Position numbers and translations under genes: made by a program
In this document: one piece after another, positions 22,605 to 34,030 of the stretch
How positions within the stretch are numbered: position 1 is the stretch's first letter
How the letters are laid out: each line of letters starts with the position of its first letter
Source: Pollenia angustigena
Taxonomy: Eukaryota > Arthropoda > Insecta > Diptera > Polleniidae
DNA length: 64,000 bases
Assembly (NCBI GenBank): GCA_930367215.1
Contig: OV884059.1
Location: 9,882,945 to 9,946,944 of the forward strand
Direction: 5' to 3'
Notes under the pieces: model-generated
Told to the model about the DNA's origin: nothing
The model's database searches: none
The model's input: only the letters and a program-made list of their open reading frames with translations

Positions 22605-22830
22605 ACAGAAAAAAATTTTGCCCCAGTAAACGCATTAATCAAAAATAAAATCAGTTTTAATTAAAAATTTAATCAAGTGAATTAAACGTTTAATTAAGAG
22701 ACAAAATTAATTTGCACCAGTATACAAGTGAATTAAACTTGATTAAACGTTTGATTCACTTGATTAAATTTTTAATTAAAACTGATTTTATTTTTGATTA
22801 ATGCGTTTACTGGGGCAACATTTGTTCTGT
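22605..22830. mobile_element. 226-bp foldback MITE, 5-bp target duplication GAAAC
   Basis: Inverted ends ACAGAAAAAAATTTTGCCCC and ACAGAACAAATGTTGCCCCA continue inward through AGTAAACGCATTAATC and AATAAAATCAGTTTTAATTA, giving arms of about 80 bp. GAAAC flanks both sides (22600-22604 and 22831-22835). It split a copy of the dispersed CAACAGAAAC/AATATG repeat, which supports the junctions. Non-coding. Confidence 0.8.
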
Positions 22831-23007
22831 GAAACAATATGCGTGTCAATTTCTTTTTTGTTCTCATAGGCAAATTGGGATTGTAATCCATCAATATCGG
22901 CTCAGAAGGAAAAGAGTTATGAACATTCTTTATTTTCATAAAATTTTTTCCTACAAAAATTGTATACAAAATGTTAAATTTACTTCTAATTCCAATAAAT
23001 AATTACA

Positions 23008-23960
23008 AACGAACAACGCTTGCAAATTATTGAATTTTATTATCAAAATGCGTGCTCTGTTAAGAAAGTTCATCGCGCGCTTCTTGTGTTCAGCGACGAA
23101 GCTCATTTTTGGCTCAATTTAATAAGCAGAATTGTCGATTTTGGAGTTAAGATCAGCCAGAAGCATTGCAAGAGCTACCAATGCATCCAGAAAAGGTCAC
23201 AGTTTGGTGCGGTTTATGGGCTGGTGGCATCATTGGACCGTACTTCTTCAAAGATGATGCGAATCGTAACTCAACTGTGAATGGTGAGCGCTACCGTGAG
23301 ATGATATCCAACTTTTTTTTGCACAAAATGCAAGAGCTTGACTTGCATGACATCTGAGGGGCTTTAAGCACAAGGGGTTTAAGTGCGTTTTTCTAAAATT
23401 GAGTTTACATATGGAATTATGGTATAGTTCGGAGAAGTTGTTCAGAGCACAAGAGGGGAATGTAGGATTGTCATCCGGACGCTAGATATGGTGAACAATT
23501 CAAACACTTGACATTAAAATACCTGGTTCGCTTAGATCACAAGCGAAACAACCGCTTTTGTCTCTTTATTTAAAATAAGTCAGTTGAACCCCTTGTGCTT
23601 TCAACAAGACGGCGCCACATGCCACACAGAACGCTTAACAATGGACTTATGCGAGTTCGGTGAACATTTTATTTCACGTTCGGGACCGGTCAATTGGCCG
23701 CCTAGATCGTGCGATTTAACGCCTTTAGACTATTTTTTGTGGGGCTATGATAAAACTCATTACGTCTATACACACATGCCCGCTTCAATTGACGCATTGG
23801 AAGACAACATTGAAGCATTTATTCATGAGATACCGGTCGAAATGTTGGAAAGAGTATGCCAAAATTGGACTAAGCGGATGACCATTTGAGGCGCAGTCAC
23901 GGTCAACATTTGCATGAAATAATCTTCAAGCATTAAATTATTTGAACCGTACTATCGATT
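23008..23960 (+). pseudogene. Mariner-type transposase relic, internally deleted and split by a MITE
   Basis: The start encodes an N-terminal IIEFYYQNACSVKKVHRALL segment. It then jumps straight to VFSDEAHFWLN, so roughly the DNA-binding and first catalytic part is missing. After a frameshift come HPEKVTVWCGLWAGGIIGPY (about 23178) and NGERYREMI (about 23280). The frame is cut at 23355 by a 240-bp insertion and resumes at about 23600 with FQQDGATCHTERL, then RSGPVNWPPRSCDLTPLDYF, LWG and a VCQNWTKRM end with a stop at 23887. Several catalytic-region motifs are legible but the copy cannot make a transposase. Confidence 0.88.
23356..23600. mobile_element. MITE nested in mariner relic (copy A)
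   Basis: Left end TGAGGGGCTTTAAGCACAAG (from 23355) and right end AACCCCTTGTGCTT. A second copy with complete ends lies at 44273-44530. Compared with that copy, the last roughly 10 bp (AAGCCCCTCA) are missing here, so the right junction is truncated or repaired imprecisely. The interior, including ATCCGGACGCTAGATATGGT, is shared by both copies. Confidence 0.8.
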
Positions 23961-24079
23961 CAAATAAAGATTTCATGCATTTTTCTCAATTTTATGTGTT
24001 TTTTTTAAACTTTCCTATAGCTCTTAAAAAATTACCCGATATATACATATGTACATTCATATATCAAGATACTTTCCAT

Positions 24080-24430
24080 TTAACCAATAAGTACTTTTTT
24101 TCATAAAAAATAACTTTTTTCATAAAAAATAACTTTTTTCTTAAAAAATAACTTTTTTATAAAAAGTACTTCTTAGAAAAGAACTTTTTTTTATTAAAAG
24201 TACTTTTTTCTTAAAAAACAACTTTTTTATAAAAAGTACTTATTTCATAAAAACTACTTTTTCATAAAAAGTACTTTTTTCATAAAAACTACTTTTTCAT
24301 ACAGAGTACTTTTTTTATAAAAAGTACTTTTTTCATAAAAACTACTTTTTTATAAAAAGTACTTTTTTATTTCTGAAACGTTATGTTTCACAAAAAAGTA
24401 CTTTTTTCATAAGAAGTACTTTTCTTGTAA
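24080..24430. repeat. Minisatellite of AAAAAGTACTTTTTTCAT units
   Basis: About 18 units of 17-22 bp carry the palindromic AAAGTACTTT core with TTCATAAAAA linkers, interspersed with decayed units (ATAACTTTTTTC, ACTACTTTTTC). Isolated AAAGTACTTTTT words recur elsewhere, for example 28155-28195, 30290-30660, 30775-30800 and 38115-38135. Confidence 0.75.
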
Positions 24431-25012
24431 AACTTTACGTTGTAGTACTTCTGCTAATTAAGACCGTTTATTTACTTTGTTTGGTACTATAATCAATCAT
24501 CAGCTTTTTTTTATTTTTAAAACATAAGGGAGCTCTGAAGAACTTGTGATTTGCTTAATATTCAAACCTTATAAAAACTATAACCGATTATTAAATTTTA
24601 ACAGCTTTAAGCGTTCGTTACTCCTTTAAAGATTACTCCTTTAAAGAGCATAGGCCTCCCAGAGAAATAATCGATATTTATAAGATCCAACACTAAAAAT
24701 AAAAATAAAAAAAAATTTGGTTATTTCCACGATCGAATATTTCTTAAAAATAAGTGCGATCTTTTATCAAAAATTCGGTAAATAATTGGGTTAACTTACT
24801 CCTTATTTGTACTTTTTAAGATTTGTTGTCAAAATGTTCATTGGGCTAGTTTGCGAGTGTCTCGTAATGGAGGAGTTAAACGCGGAAATTTGCATATAAA
24901 ACTGAGTAAGTTAAGCCAGTCACCCGCTTAAATAAAAGTTAATAAAACTTTATAGTTACAAGTATTTCTCAACAAAAACTAGAACTTAAATTACGTATAT
25001 CCACAAAATATT

Positions 25013-25250
25013 AGGCGGCGAGTGTTCTAGTTATAAATGAGGAATATTTAGAAAACACTGAGGCGGGAACCTTGCAATGTTGTTAACTTTTTAAGTCAAA
25101 ATTTACAGAGAAAAACATAATATTTCAGGCGGTCCAAAATTATTAAATCATTTACAAACACTAAATGAATAAGCAACCTAGTCTTCGGCGGGCCATATAT
25201 AAATTGTTTATTTTTTTTAACAAAAAAAAAGCTTTAGTATTCAGGCGGGC
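25013..25250 (+). repeat. GGCGGGCC motif cluster, first copies
   Basis: Copies of the core AGGCGGGCCA occur at 25127 (one mismatch), about 25186 and 25243. Degenerate versions occur near 25014 and 25062. All are in + orientation, spaced about 50-65 bp. The TTCAGGCGGGCCATA context is the same as in the main array beyond 40 kb. Confidence 0.7.
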
Positions 25251-25434
25251 CATACAAAATTGGTACACTCAAAATATTATGTAGTTAAATACAAACGAAA
25301 ATTCATTTTAAACAAATTAAATTCATTTAAAAAACGGATCATTTACATTTCATTTAAAACAAATGATTTTTTCATTAATTTCTAAATTTTTTATTTATTG
25401 AACATCATATTCCTTAAAATTAAATAGTTTTTAC

Positions 25435-26888
25435 CAAGGCGAATTCAACAAGGTAAACTCGTCGCTGCAACAATTACAACTCTAACAAAAATAACAGGCA
25501 TTTTGTTAGTGTAACATATCCGAGTTGTCAAAATAGTTGTTTACAAAAAGTGTGAATAAAAAGTAAACAATAAAATTTTTTATTGATTTTTTTATATTTA
25601 ATATTGTGTGCTTATGAACCGATCTAAACAAAATTTAATGTATTCTGTGTTTTTGAAGATTTAATGTTAAGGGTGCATTCTACCATGCATTTATATTAGT
25701 TTTTTTTAATCAAAGTGTGTAGGTATAAATTTTTAAGACACGATGTTTCACATTGGGTTTTTTGACTCGTTTCCAACTAAACCAATTGTGTTGGAGTTCA
25801 ATTCAGAAATGCTTAGGAGAAGTGGAAAGAATTTTACACCAATATTGATATTTTATTTTGAGTTTTTTTTCGAAAGTGAGAGTGTTTTTAACAGTCGGAC
25901 ATGGCTAAATAGACTAAAACTTGCTCAAGGACCCAGCATATGCATACAAATTAGAAACAAATGTAGCTTACCAACGCAGCTCCAACAAAAAAGGACATAG
26001 AGGAATAGAAAATTGAAAAATAAGAACAAATTTCATGGTAAAATTCTACAAAACGCATAGTTTCAGAGTAATGGACTTCTGAAGTTTTCATATGAATTTG
26101 CGATTTTCCACTACATTTGTAAACGTATGTGGCCAGTATAAAGCCTCAGTTAGCCGGGAGTAACAGTAACGTTGCAAATCAGCTGTTTCATTTTGTTGTA
26201 TGTAAAGCAATTAGAACGATTACAGTTAGCAGTAAGATGTTACGTCTCAATCTGTAAGAAATAGATTGGTCTTACTTTTTTACGGTAAGTTTACTGTTAC
26301 TGTTACTCCCGGCTAACTGAGCCTTTAGTGTCTTTTAAAAGCTTTTTAACAGATCTTTCTGAAAATGTAAAATTTATTGTAAACTTTTTAACTTTTTACC
26401 TCCTAATACAGTTTTTACAAAAATGTATATCAAAAGGTTCTTCGCATAGCAATTGATATGCTTACTATAATATTTTCGCAAACTCATCGCCGCTCCTTTA
26501 TAGATTAAGAATTTTTAAATAAAAGCTCGAAAATTATACCAATATTAGCTATATACGTTCAGATATGTAGTGGGAAACCGCAAATTTATATGAAGACTTA
26601 AGAGATCTATGATTCGGAAACTAAGCGATTCGAGAATTATGCCATTTAATTTTTTTTGCTATTTTTTCATTTTATATTCCCCTTTGTTTTTTTTTTTACT
26701 TGGAACTGCGTTGGTTAACTAGAATTAAACCACAATTAATTTTTTTGTCATAAAATTTCACAAATTAACACAATCACAATTTTTTTTAAATGAAAAACAA
26801 AAATAATTAAAAATACAATTTATTGACAACTCGGATAATACAGCTGACGAACAGATGTTCTAAAGTTTACCTTGTTGAATTCGCCTTG
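25435..26888. mobile_element. 1454-bp TIR element, 8-bp target duplication GTTTTTAC
   Basis: Perfect 24-bp terminal inverted repeats begin CAAGGCGAATTCAACAAGG. Perfect 8-bp direct repeats GTTTTTAC flank it (25427-25434 and 26889-26896). A second, internal inverted pair, ATCCGAGTTGTCAA (about 25518) and TTGACAACTCGGAT (about 26823), lies subterminally. The interior has no transposase frame; the longest open frame (25743-26000, 85 codons) has no recognised domain. The duplication length, its NTNNNNAN form and the CAAGG end fit the hAT superfamily; P-type elements also make 8-bp duplications. Two shorter relatives sit at 35878 and 37341. Confidence 0.9.
26138..26327. mobile_element. Foldback element nested in the 1454-bp element
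   Basis: Left AGCCTCAGTTAGCCGGGAGT and right ACTCCCGGCTAACTGAGCCT are inverted. The arms continue through AACAGTAAC on both sides. Size is about 190 bp, non-coding. Flanks do not show an unambiguous duplication. Confidence 0.7.
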
Positions 26889-26960
26889 GTTTTTACTTTT
26901 AAAAAATATATTTCAACCGACAAAAATCAAACAAATTAACAAAAAAATACGGAAAAACAT

Positions 26961-27102
26961 TCACCCTTATTGTGTTTGGCGTATTTAAGATACGCCTACG
27001 ACAGTTTGGTAATAGATTAAAGAAAAAAAATTCACGTTCTCTTTAATCTATTACCAAACAGTCGTAGGCGTTTTTTAAATACGCCAAACACAATAAGGGT
27101 GA
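26961..27102. mobile_element. 142-bp foldback element (near-complete hairpin)
   Basis: TCACCCTTATTGTGTTTGGC and its complement at the right end form arms of about 65 bp with a loop of only about 15 bp. Right-arm differences are few, so the single strand would fold into a long hairpin. No clear target duplication was seen. Confidence 0.75.
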
Positions 27103-27399
27103 TTATTTTTTGGTAGTTTGTTTTTTTTAATAACAAACATTAATGTTGAAAAATAAAATTATTTGTAAAATAACTATATTTTTATTTAATTTTAACAGTA
27201 CCGAAAACGAATTTAATAACCTACAATCAATTACTGTAATAATTTTATAAGTGTAGTGAATAGCCAAACTTTATACAATTAACTTAAAAAGCGTTAACAT
27301 TTAGCAAAAAATCATGAAATTAGTGATAGAAACTAATGAAAAAGTACTCTTTAGATGGTGCAATTGGGTTTCTAAAGGTTCTTTACAAAAATATTTGTT

Positions 27400-27760
27400 T
27401 TTCAGGCGGGCCATATACAGTTTTAAACAAAAAAAAAAATATTCTTTTGCTTTATATCGTTTCGGTAAATTCCAGAAAAAAAGGAAATATCTGAAGAACT
27501 ATTATCACTAAAGGATGACCATTTTAAATTTTAAACAATTTATGCAGAATTCCTTAAAAGTTAAGCAATTTTTAGGTGGGCCATTTAAGGTTTAAAGCTT
27601 AAACGAAGTATTGTTTATTTAAAAGTCAAAAAATAAACATTTGTTGGAGTTAAAACTAAATAAACGTCATAAATAGAGTACAAAGTTGGCCTTATTTATT
27701 TGGAAAAAATTTTTATAGTTCTTTAAAAAAGTAACAAGTTTTCGGGCGGGCCATAATAAG
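27400..27760 (+). repeat. GGCGGGCC motif cluster, second group
   Basis: Copies in + orientation at about 27403 (TTCAGGCGGGCCATATA), 27575 (TTAGGTGGGCCATTTA) and 27745 (TTCGGGCGGGCCATAAT), spaced about 170 bp. Confidence 0.75.
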
Positions 27761-27945
27761 GCTGGCTTTTTGAGATCTCATTTAAAATAGGTTTAGTTAA
27801 TCTGAAAACAGATTTGTGCCGCCATTACCAAGTTTATATACATACAAAATTTTGACGAAACAGCTTAGTTTTGTTAAAATGTTGGTCTTTAATGAAGTAA
27901 AAGAAAAATCCCATTTCGCCGGAAAAATCCGAGTTTCAGACCTAA
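27759..27945 (+). repeat. Repeat block inverted relative to 38815-38985
   Basis: AAGGCTGGCTTTTTGAGATC, GATTTGTGCCGCCATTACCA, ACAAAATTTTGACGAAACAG and CCCATTTCGCCGGAAAAATC all recur as reverse complements, in matching order, at 38815-38985. It is a dispersed repeat of about 180 bp whose class I cannot name. Confidence 0.75.
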
Positions 27946-28310
27946 TCCACATCCCAAAAAACCGTCCTAAGTTTTAAATAATAATTATATATGAATTTTT
28001 GAGACAAAACTTTCCCTTAATACCCCCGCTCAGTCAACTCTGGACAGAAACATTGGGTTCTTTGGGTGTTTAGAGCACTGTAAGTTTAGGTCTTTAGGTC
28101 AAATTAAACATTTTGGGTCTGAATATACATTTGTTCCTGTATTTGCTAAGAAGCAAAAGGTACTTTTTTAAGAGGAACTTTTTTGCCAAAAGTATCTTTC
28201 GAAGATTTTAAGTAATAATAAATATTATTCCTTTAACTGTTTAAGACACTTTTTGAGTAAGAAATTTTTGATAAAAGTACACTTTTGAGGTTTTTAGGAA
28301 ATAAAATAAT

Positions 28311-28446
28311 GTGGTGTTTATAGAACACGAGCGCCTTACTCGTCCGTTAAACTTACATTTAAAACAAAAACAAAATTTCGAAATTTTTGTTTGTTTTAAT
28401 TGTAAGTTGAACGGACGAGTAAGGTGCTCGTGTTCTATAAACTACA
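28311..28446. mobile_element. Foldback element with GTTTATAGAACACGAG arms
   Basis: Arms of about 55 bp (TATAGAACACGAGCGCCTTA at left, complement at right) close on an inner palindromic core of ACATTTAAAACAAAAACAAA. The same core is found inside an otherwise different foldback at 60671-60808. Confidence 0.75.
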
Positions 28447-28699
28447 CATAAAAATTGGTAATTTTTAGACAGATTTTTATGTTTTCGTTTTAATTCTTCG
28501 ATTTGGAAGATCCCTAAAGAACGATGGGAATTTCTCTAAAATTTCTTTACATATATTTCTTTTAAAGTTTTAAGCAACTCCTGCGGGAAAGCTTAAAAAA
28601 GGATATTTTTGAGTTATTTTTCGAAAATGTTCAGGAATGAGTTCTTTTTCTTTGTAAATTCCAAATGGAAGTTTAAAGTGTTTTAACAAAACGTATGAA

Positions 28700-29940
28700 A
28701 ATATCATAAAAGTTTTTGGGGGTAAGTGAAATTTTTGGGCAATTCTTGTTGTTGTAGATGGTTTTGAGTGTTTTTTGTTTTTTTGTTTTTGTCATTTATC
28801 ATTTTGTATGTTAAAACATTTTTGTGTTTCTTTGTGTGAAGAGAGTGTGTTCATGGGTCTTTCAGATGCCTGTGTAGTTGAGAGTGTTTGTATATGTGCT
28901 GTGTTGTTTATCGGCGTGTGTGTGCGATTGTGTCCGCTTTTAGTTTGCTTAACGATACTGCTTTGAAACTTTTGGTAACTCTCTTGTGTTCAGTGTTCAA
29001 ATACGTTCCTAACCGTGAGCAACCAAAGAATTTGTTTTACACCTTTTGTGGAAACGTATGCGCCGCTTGCTACAGACCAACAAAAAAAATTTCAATCCAA
29101 ATTTTGTAAAAAAAATTAATCTAAAATAACCAAACAATTTCTTTTTTTTTATTATAAATTTTGTTTTTTGTTTAACTTTTTTCCTTTAAATTTTTTTTTT
29201 AAATAAATCTTCGGTAAAGATTTTTATTTTTTCGTTAATAACGCGTGGAAAATCGTTTCAACCAACTGGGACATATTTCTGTTTCATTTACAAACAACCG
29301 CCAAAGTTTAAATTTTCAAAATTACACAAAACCGGTGCAACGTTCTAAACAAAATATAAAAAAGTTCCAAGAAATTAAAAAAAAAAAATTTCCTTTAAAT
29401 TAAAAATCTTTAAAATTAAAAAAAAAATCTAAAATTTGCAAAAAAAAACTTGTGCATTTTCCTAAATATAACAAAAAATTATTATTTTATACAAATTATA
29501 AAAAAAAATTGCATAAATTTTCCAAAAAAAATGTTAAAAACATAAAAAATTTACAAAAAAAAAAAAGCTGACATCATCTGTTCAAAAAAAAAAAAAAACG
29601 CAAGAAACAAAAACTCTACAACAAAAATAAAAAAATTAAGTTTGAAATAAAATTTGGCAAACAAAAAGCATTTAGCAAAATTCAAAACACAAAATAAAAA
29701 TATACAAATTTAAAAAAAAAAATCAAATTAAAACCTTTAAAACTTGAAAGGAAATTTATAAACAAAAACTCATATTTAATCTTATATAAAAAAGGCCCCA
29801 AAAAGTACCCTACACTAATCAAACTCATCCCAATCATCATTCATACAACAACTTTAACAAATCTACAGCAACAACTCTAATTTTTTTTTTAGCAAAAATC
29901 GCAAAAAAAAAAGTTCTAGAGCAAATGTAGGTATTCATTC
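28700..29940 (+). promoter_or_regulatory. Candidate promoter and 5' UTR exon (unproven)
   Basis: This stretch lacks the repeats that fill its surroundings. A GT-rich block (28740-28930) precedes a TCAGT initiator-like word at about 28990. Downstream comes a long A/CA-rich, non-coding stretch like fly 5' UTRs, and a possible donor (TAG-GTATTC) near 29931. The + strand and position would suit a leader exon for the coding exon at 46 kb. No TATA box or DPE is convincing, so this is an inference from composition only. Confidence 0.22.
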
Positions 29941-32089
29941 GCATACGTATATTTATTTAGTTAATAATTGTAAATGTATAAGTAAATTTGTTTAAATAAA
30001 AGCAATAGTTATACTCAAACTTTTGCAAAAAAAAAAAAATAAAAACTCTCTGGAATAGCAAAAATAAAATGGTGAAAAAGCATAAAAAACGCTTAGTTAA
30101 TAGAAACTTAATACAACCACAACGACTTCTTTAAAAGCTACAATAAAATTATCTAAAATTTTTCAAGCGTTTAGGCATTTAAATAAACTTTCAAGGGGAT
30201 TTTGTAGGTATTTTTTTAAATCAGAATAATTGTTATTTTATCAAATATCAGTTTTCATTTTTAAAATACGGTGAAAAAAGAATTTTTGAAAAAGTACTTT
30301 TTTGGTACTTTTTTCGAAAATAAGTTTTCAAATAGTTTTTCTTCAAAAAGTACATACTTATTATAGCAGAAAAAAAATGTATGCAAAAAGTTGTAAAATT
30401 TTCGTAAAAAAAAACTATTTTTCAAATTACTATTCAAAAACTATTAAAATTAAGTTTTTATAAAGTTTTTCTTTAAAAAGTACTTATAAAGAGACCAAAA
30501 AGTGAAAAATTTAATAATTTTTTAAAAAATTAATAAAACAAAAGTTTTTAAACAAATTTTCGTCAAAAAGTACTTATTAAAGAACAAAAATGTGAAAAAT
30601 TTAATATTTTTAAAAAGTACTTTTTCCACCAAAAAAAAAATACTTTGTTTTTTAATTTGTTTTAGTATTTTTTCAAAAATTTTTTAATTAAAATTTATTA
30701 AAACAATATTTAAAAAGTTAGTTTTTGCAAACATGATTTTGTTTCTAGCCCCTTTTTCGAAAAGTACCTTGAATGTGTACTTTTTTACAAAATATACTTT
30801 TTTACAAAACACCTGTTATAATTTACTCCCATATTCAAATAACTCTTTATAGTTATAGAAAGTTTATAAACCTGTTTTTGTATGGAAATTCTGTTCAATA
30901 AACCTTTGATAAATTCAAGACTTTTATAAAATGTGCTGTTTTTAGGTACCTTTTGAAGTGTTTAAACATGTTTTGCCACAATAAACAGTAAATAAGAAAG
31001 TTTTTGTCAAAAAATTACTTTTTTTGGTAGTTTTTTTTTGCAAAAGGTACCTTTTCATTAATTTTTCTAAAACTACTTTTTCATGAACCTGCAAAAGGTC
31101 AAGTTTTTTTTACAAAATTATCAGTCTTAAGTGTGTTTTTTTCGAAATGTTCTCATTTATGGCAGTTTTTCCATTAAAATACATTCAAATCATAGATCGA
31201 TTAGGCCCATTTTTCATGCCAAACTAACTTTGTATGTGAAAATTATTTGCGCCAAGTTTCATGGCACTAGCTCGTTCCATAAACCAGGGTTTGCATTTCT
31301 ATTTGGGAACTAGGTGAAATAATGGATTACAATTTGGGCCACACCACGCACTCTTCGTATACTAGAAATATTGGGGTAAATTGTGTTGCCTTTGCTCGTC
31401 TTACATCGGACAGTCGTTTTTATTGACGATGAATGAAATACTAAACCGTTTTGTTTAGGTAAGGTAGAAAAGATTTACACACTTAGAACTTATGATCCAT
31501 GGTGATACCAAGGAGTTCCATTAAACAGAAACCCAACCGCAGAACCAACCCAAACTTCTAACGAAAGAACTAAAGTTTTGTTTTAAAGAAACTATTGCAT
31601 GGATGAAAGATACACTACTGGAACGATTTGACCTATTTTTAATACCAAACTTAAAATGATGATTACCAAATGTCATCTGTCTAAGTTCTCTCCAGTCCCT
31701 ATTGCGAGCGTTACCTTTCTTTCAACAGACAGATCTCTAAGCACATCTTCTTGAAATCTAACCAGGTTTTCGTGTAACTGTTTTTGTAATATGAATATAT
31801 CTCGGCGTTAAACCTTCATTTTTAGCTTAAGCAAGAAGCAAGTTCAGTGATAACTTACTTTTACTTTAACTCTCAATTAACATATTGTTAACTGAAAGCT
31901 AAAGTTATACATATATAAACAAATTTAAAATAAACAAATTTAAAATTTATTTTAAGTAAAGTTTTAAGTATAATTTAATCCTTTAAATGATTTTTTTGCC
32001 TAATGACTGAAAGTCCGTTTAAACTAGTATTAAAACGAACGTGGACTTTAAACTTTGGCCTCACGCTTTAAATATCGTAACTTCAGTTA
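29941..32089. other. AT-rich DNA with scattered GTACTTTTT words
   Basis: Multiple AAAAAGTACTTTTT-type words (30290-30660, 30775-30800) hint at an eroded form of the 24-kb minisatellite. No ORF with a domain was found. A less AT-rich patch lies at about 31130-31400 and is unassigned. Confidence 0.5.
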
Positions 32090-34030
32090 AATCTTCGGCT
32101 CAAACTCTGTTTCAAAATAGAAGACAAGTTTTGTTCTATATTTTAACTATAATTTTGGCACTTGCTAAAAATTTTGCAAACTAAGCTTAAACAACGCTTT
32201 AGAGTTTATTTTGTTAAGCTTTAAGCATTAGTTTTAAACTTTTAACCTCAATTTAATTTTCTAAGCGTAGGCTTAAGCTATAATGTTTGGCTAACACCCT
32301 GTTTCTAAATAATAATATTTTAAGCCGTGTCTATACTTTGAATTTGTCAAGTTTTTGACTTTAATTTAAATTTCTAAACTCTTGTTTAAAGTTTAATATT
32401 TGGCTTAAACTTTGTTTCCAATTAGGAGACAAGTTTTATTTTATATTTTAAGCCGCGCTTAAACTTTATTTGGAAACAAGTATAAAAGTTTAGCAAATTT
32501 ATTTTAAACCACTTTTAAAGTATAATTTGTTAAACTTTAATATTAAGATTATTAAGGCTAAAAAATCAGAGCAAGTTAAACTCTCTTTTTGGTTTAAAAT
32601 GTGTTTAAACCAACAAATCTATAAATCACTAAACATATAAACCATCTTTAAACGCATAAAATTGGGCGTTTAAACTACCAATACAGACCATATGAATTTG
32701 ATAAGATTTATCGTAGTGCTGCCACATGTTATTTTTTTAACCACATATAATACATGGGACACTGATTTACAGTTGTTGAGTTTAAACTATATATAAAGTT
32801 TATATATAAGTTTATTTCAACTAAACCAGCGTTTAAACCATCAGTGATTTTTTAGCCATAAGTCTCTAAACTTTGGTTTAAACTTTAATATTTGGCTTAA
32901 GCTCTGCTTTCAAATAGGAGATATATATAATTTTTTTATTCTAAGCCGGGATGAAACCATAATTTTGGACTAAGTTTTAAAGTTAAATAAATTATTTTTA
33001 AGCCAGGGCTTAAAAAACGGCAGTCGAAAACAAAAACTGTCGAACAAAAAACGAAAATTTGTGTACAACTTTTTGCTTTTTGAATTGGTTTGACAACGAC
33101 TGTTTACATTTAATGAATTGGCAGTAAAAGCAACAGTCTTTTTTGGCCAATGACAATTGAAAAAGTGGAAGAAATTGCAGTTTTTCTACTTTACTGCAGT
33201 TTTTTAAACGCTGTTTTAAACTTCAATTTTAATCTCTAAATTTCAGTTTTAAATTTCATATTTGGCTAACACTTTGTTTATAAACAGGAGACAGGTGTAT
33301 AATTGTATAGTTTAAACCGGGATTAAATTATAATTTTGGAACCTGTTTTAAAAGTTAAACAAATTGATTTCAACTCTACGGTTTATAGTTTAATTTGTTA
33401 AACTTTACTTTAAAACTTTAAGCTTTAATTTAAATCTCTAAATTGCAGTTATAACTTTAATTTTTGGCTTAAGCTTTGTTTCTTAACAGGAGACAGGTAT
33501 GATGCTTTAGTTTAAACCGGGCTTAAATTATAGTTTTGGAACAAGTTTAAAAGTTAAAAACAATCATTTTAAACGACGGTTTGGAGTATAATTTGTTCAA
33601 CTTTAAACTTTAATTTGAAACCTTAAACTTCATTTTAATATCTAAACTTCAGTTTCAACTTCAATCTTTGGCTTAAACTTTGTTTCTAAACAGGATATAA
33701 GTATTAGTCTATATTTTAAGCCTGGTTTAAACTATAATTTTGAAACAATTTTAAAAGTTTAACAAAGATTTTAAGCCAACGGTTTATAGTTTAGTTTGTT
33801 AAACTTTAAAGTTTGGTTTCAAGCTTTAAGCTTTAAATTAAATAAAGTCGGTTAAAACTCTGTTTCGAAATAGGAGATACATAAGTATAGTTCTTTATTT
33901 TAAGCCCAGTTTAAGCTATAATTTTAAAACGAGTCTAAAAATTAAAAAGATGGCTTTTAAACAAAATGTTTTAGTACCAATAATTTGTAAAACTTTAATT
34001 TGAAGTTTTAAATATTAATATTTGGCTCGG
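32090..34030. repeat. Degenerate satellite, about 200-bp unit, TTTAAGC/GCTTAAA-rich
   Basis: A block TTTGGCTTAAACTTTGTTTC followed by TAAACAGGAGACAAGTAT, then TTTTAAGCC-GGCTTAAACTA and AATTTGTTAAACTTTAA, recurs near 32093, 32286, 32402, 32893, 33254, 33465, 33668 and 33845. The last four are spaced about 180-210 bp. Copies are diverged and some are rearranged. A TIR element is embedded at 33010-33207. Confidence 0.75.
33010..33207. mobile_element. Possible TIR element embedded in satellite
   Basis: TTAAAAAACGGCAGT at the left and ACTGCAGTTTTTTAA at the right are inverted. The roughly 200-bp interior (AACAAAAACTGTCG, GACAACGACTGTTTAC) does not match the satellite around it. No target duplication can be defined because the flanks are low complexity. 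Confidence 0.45.
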
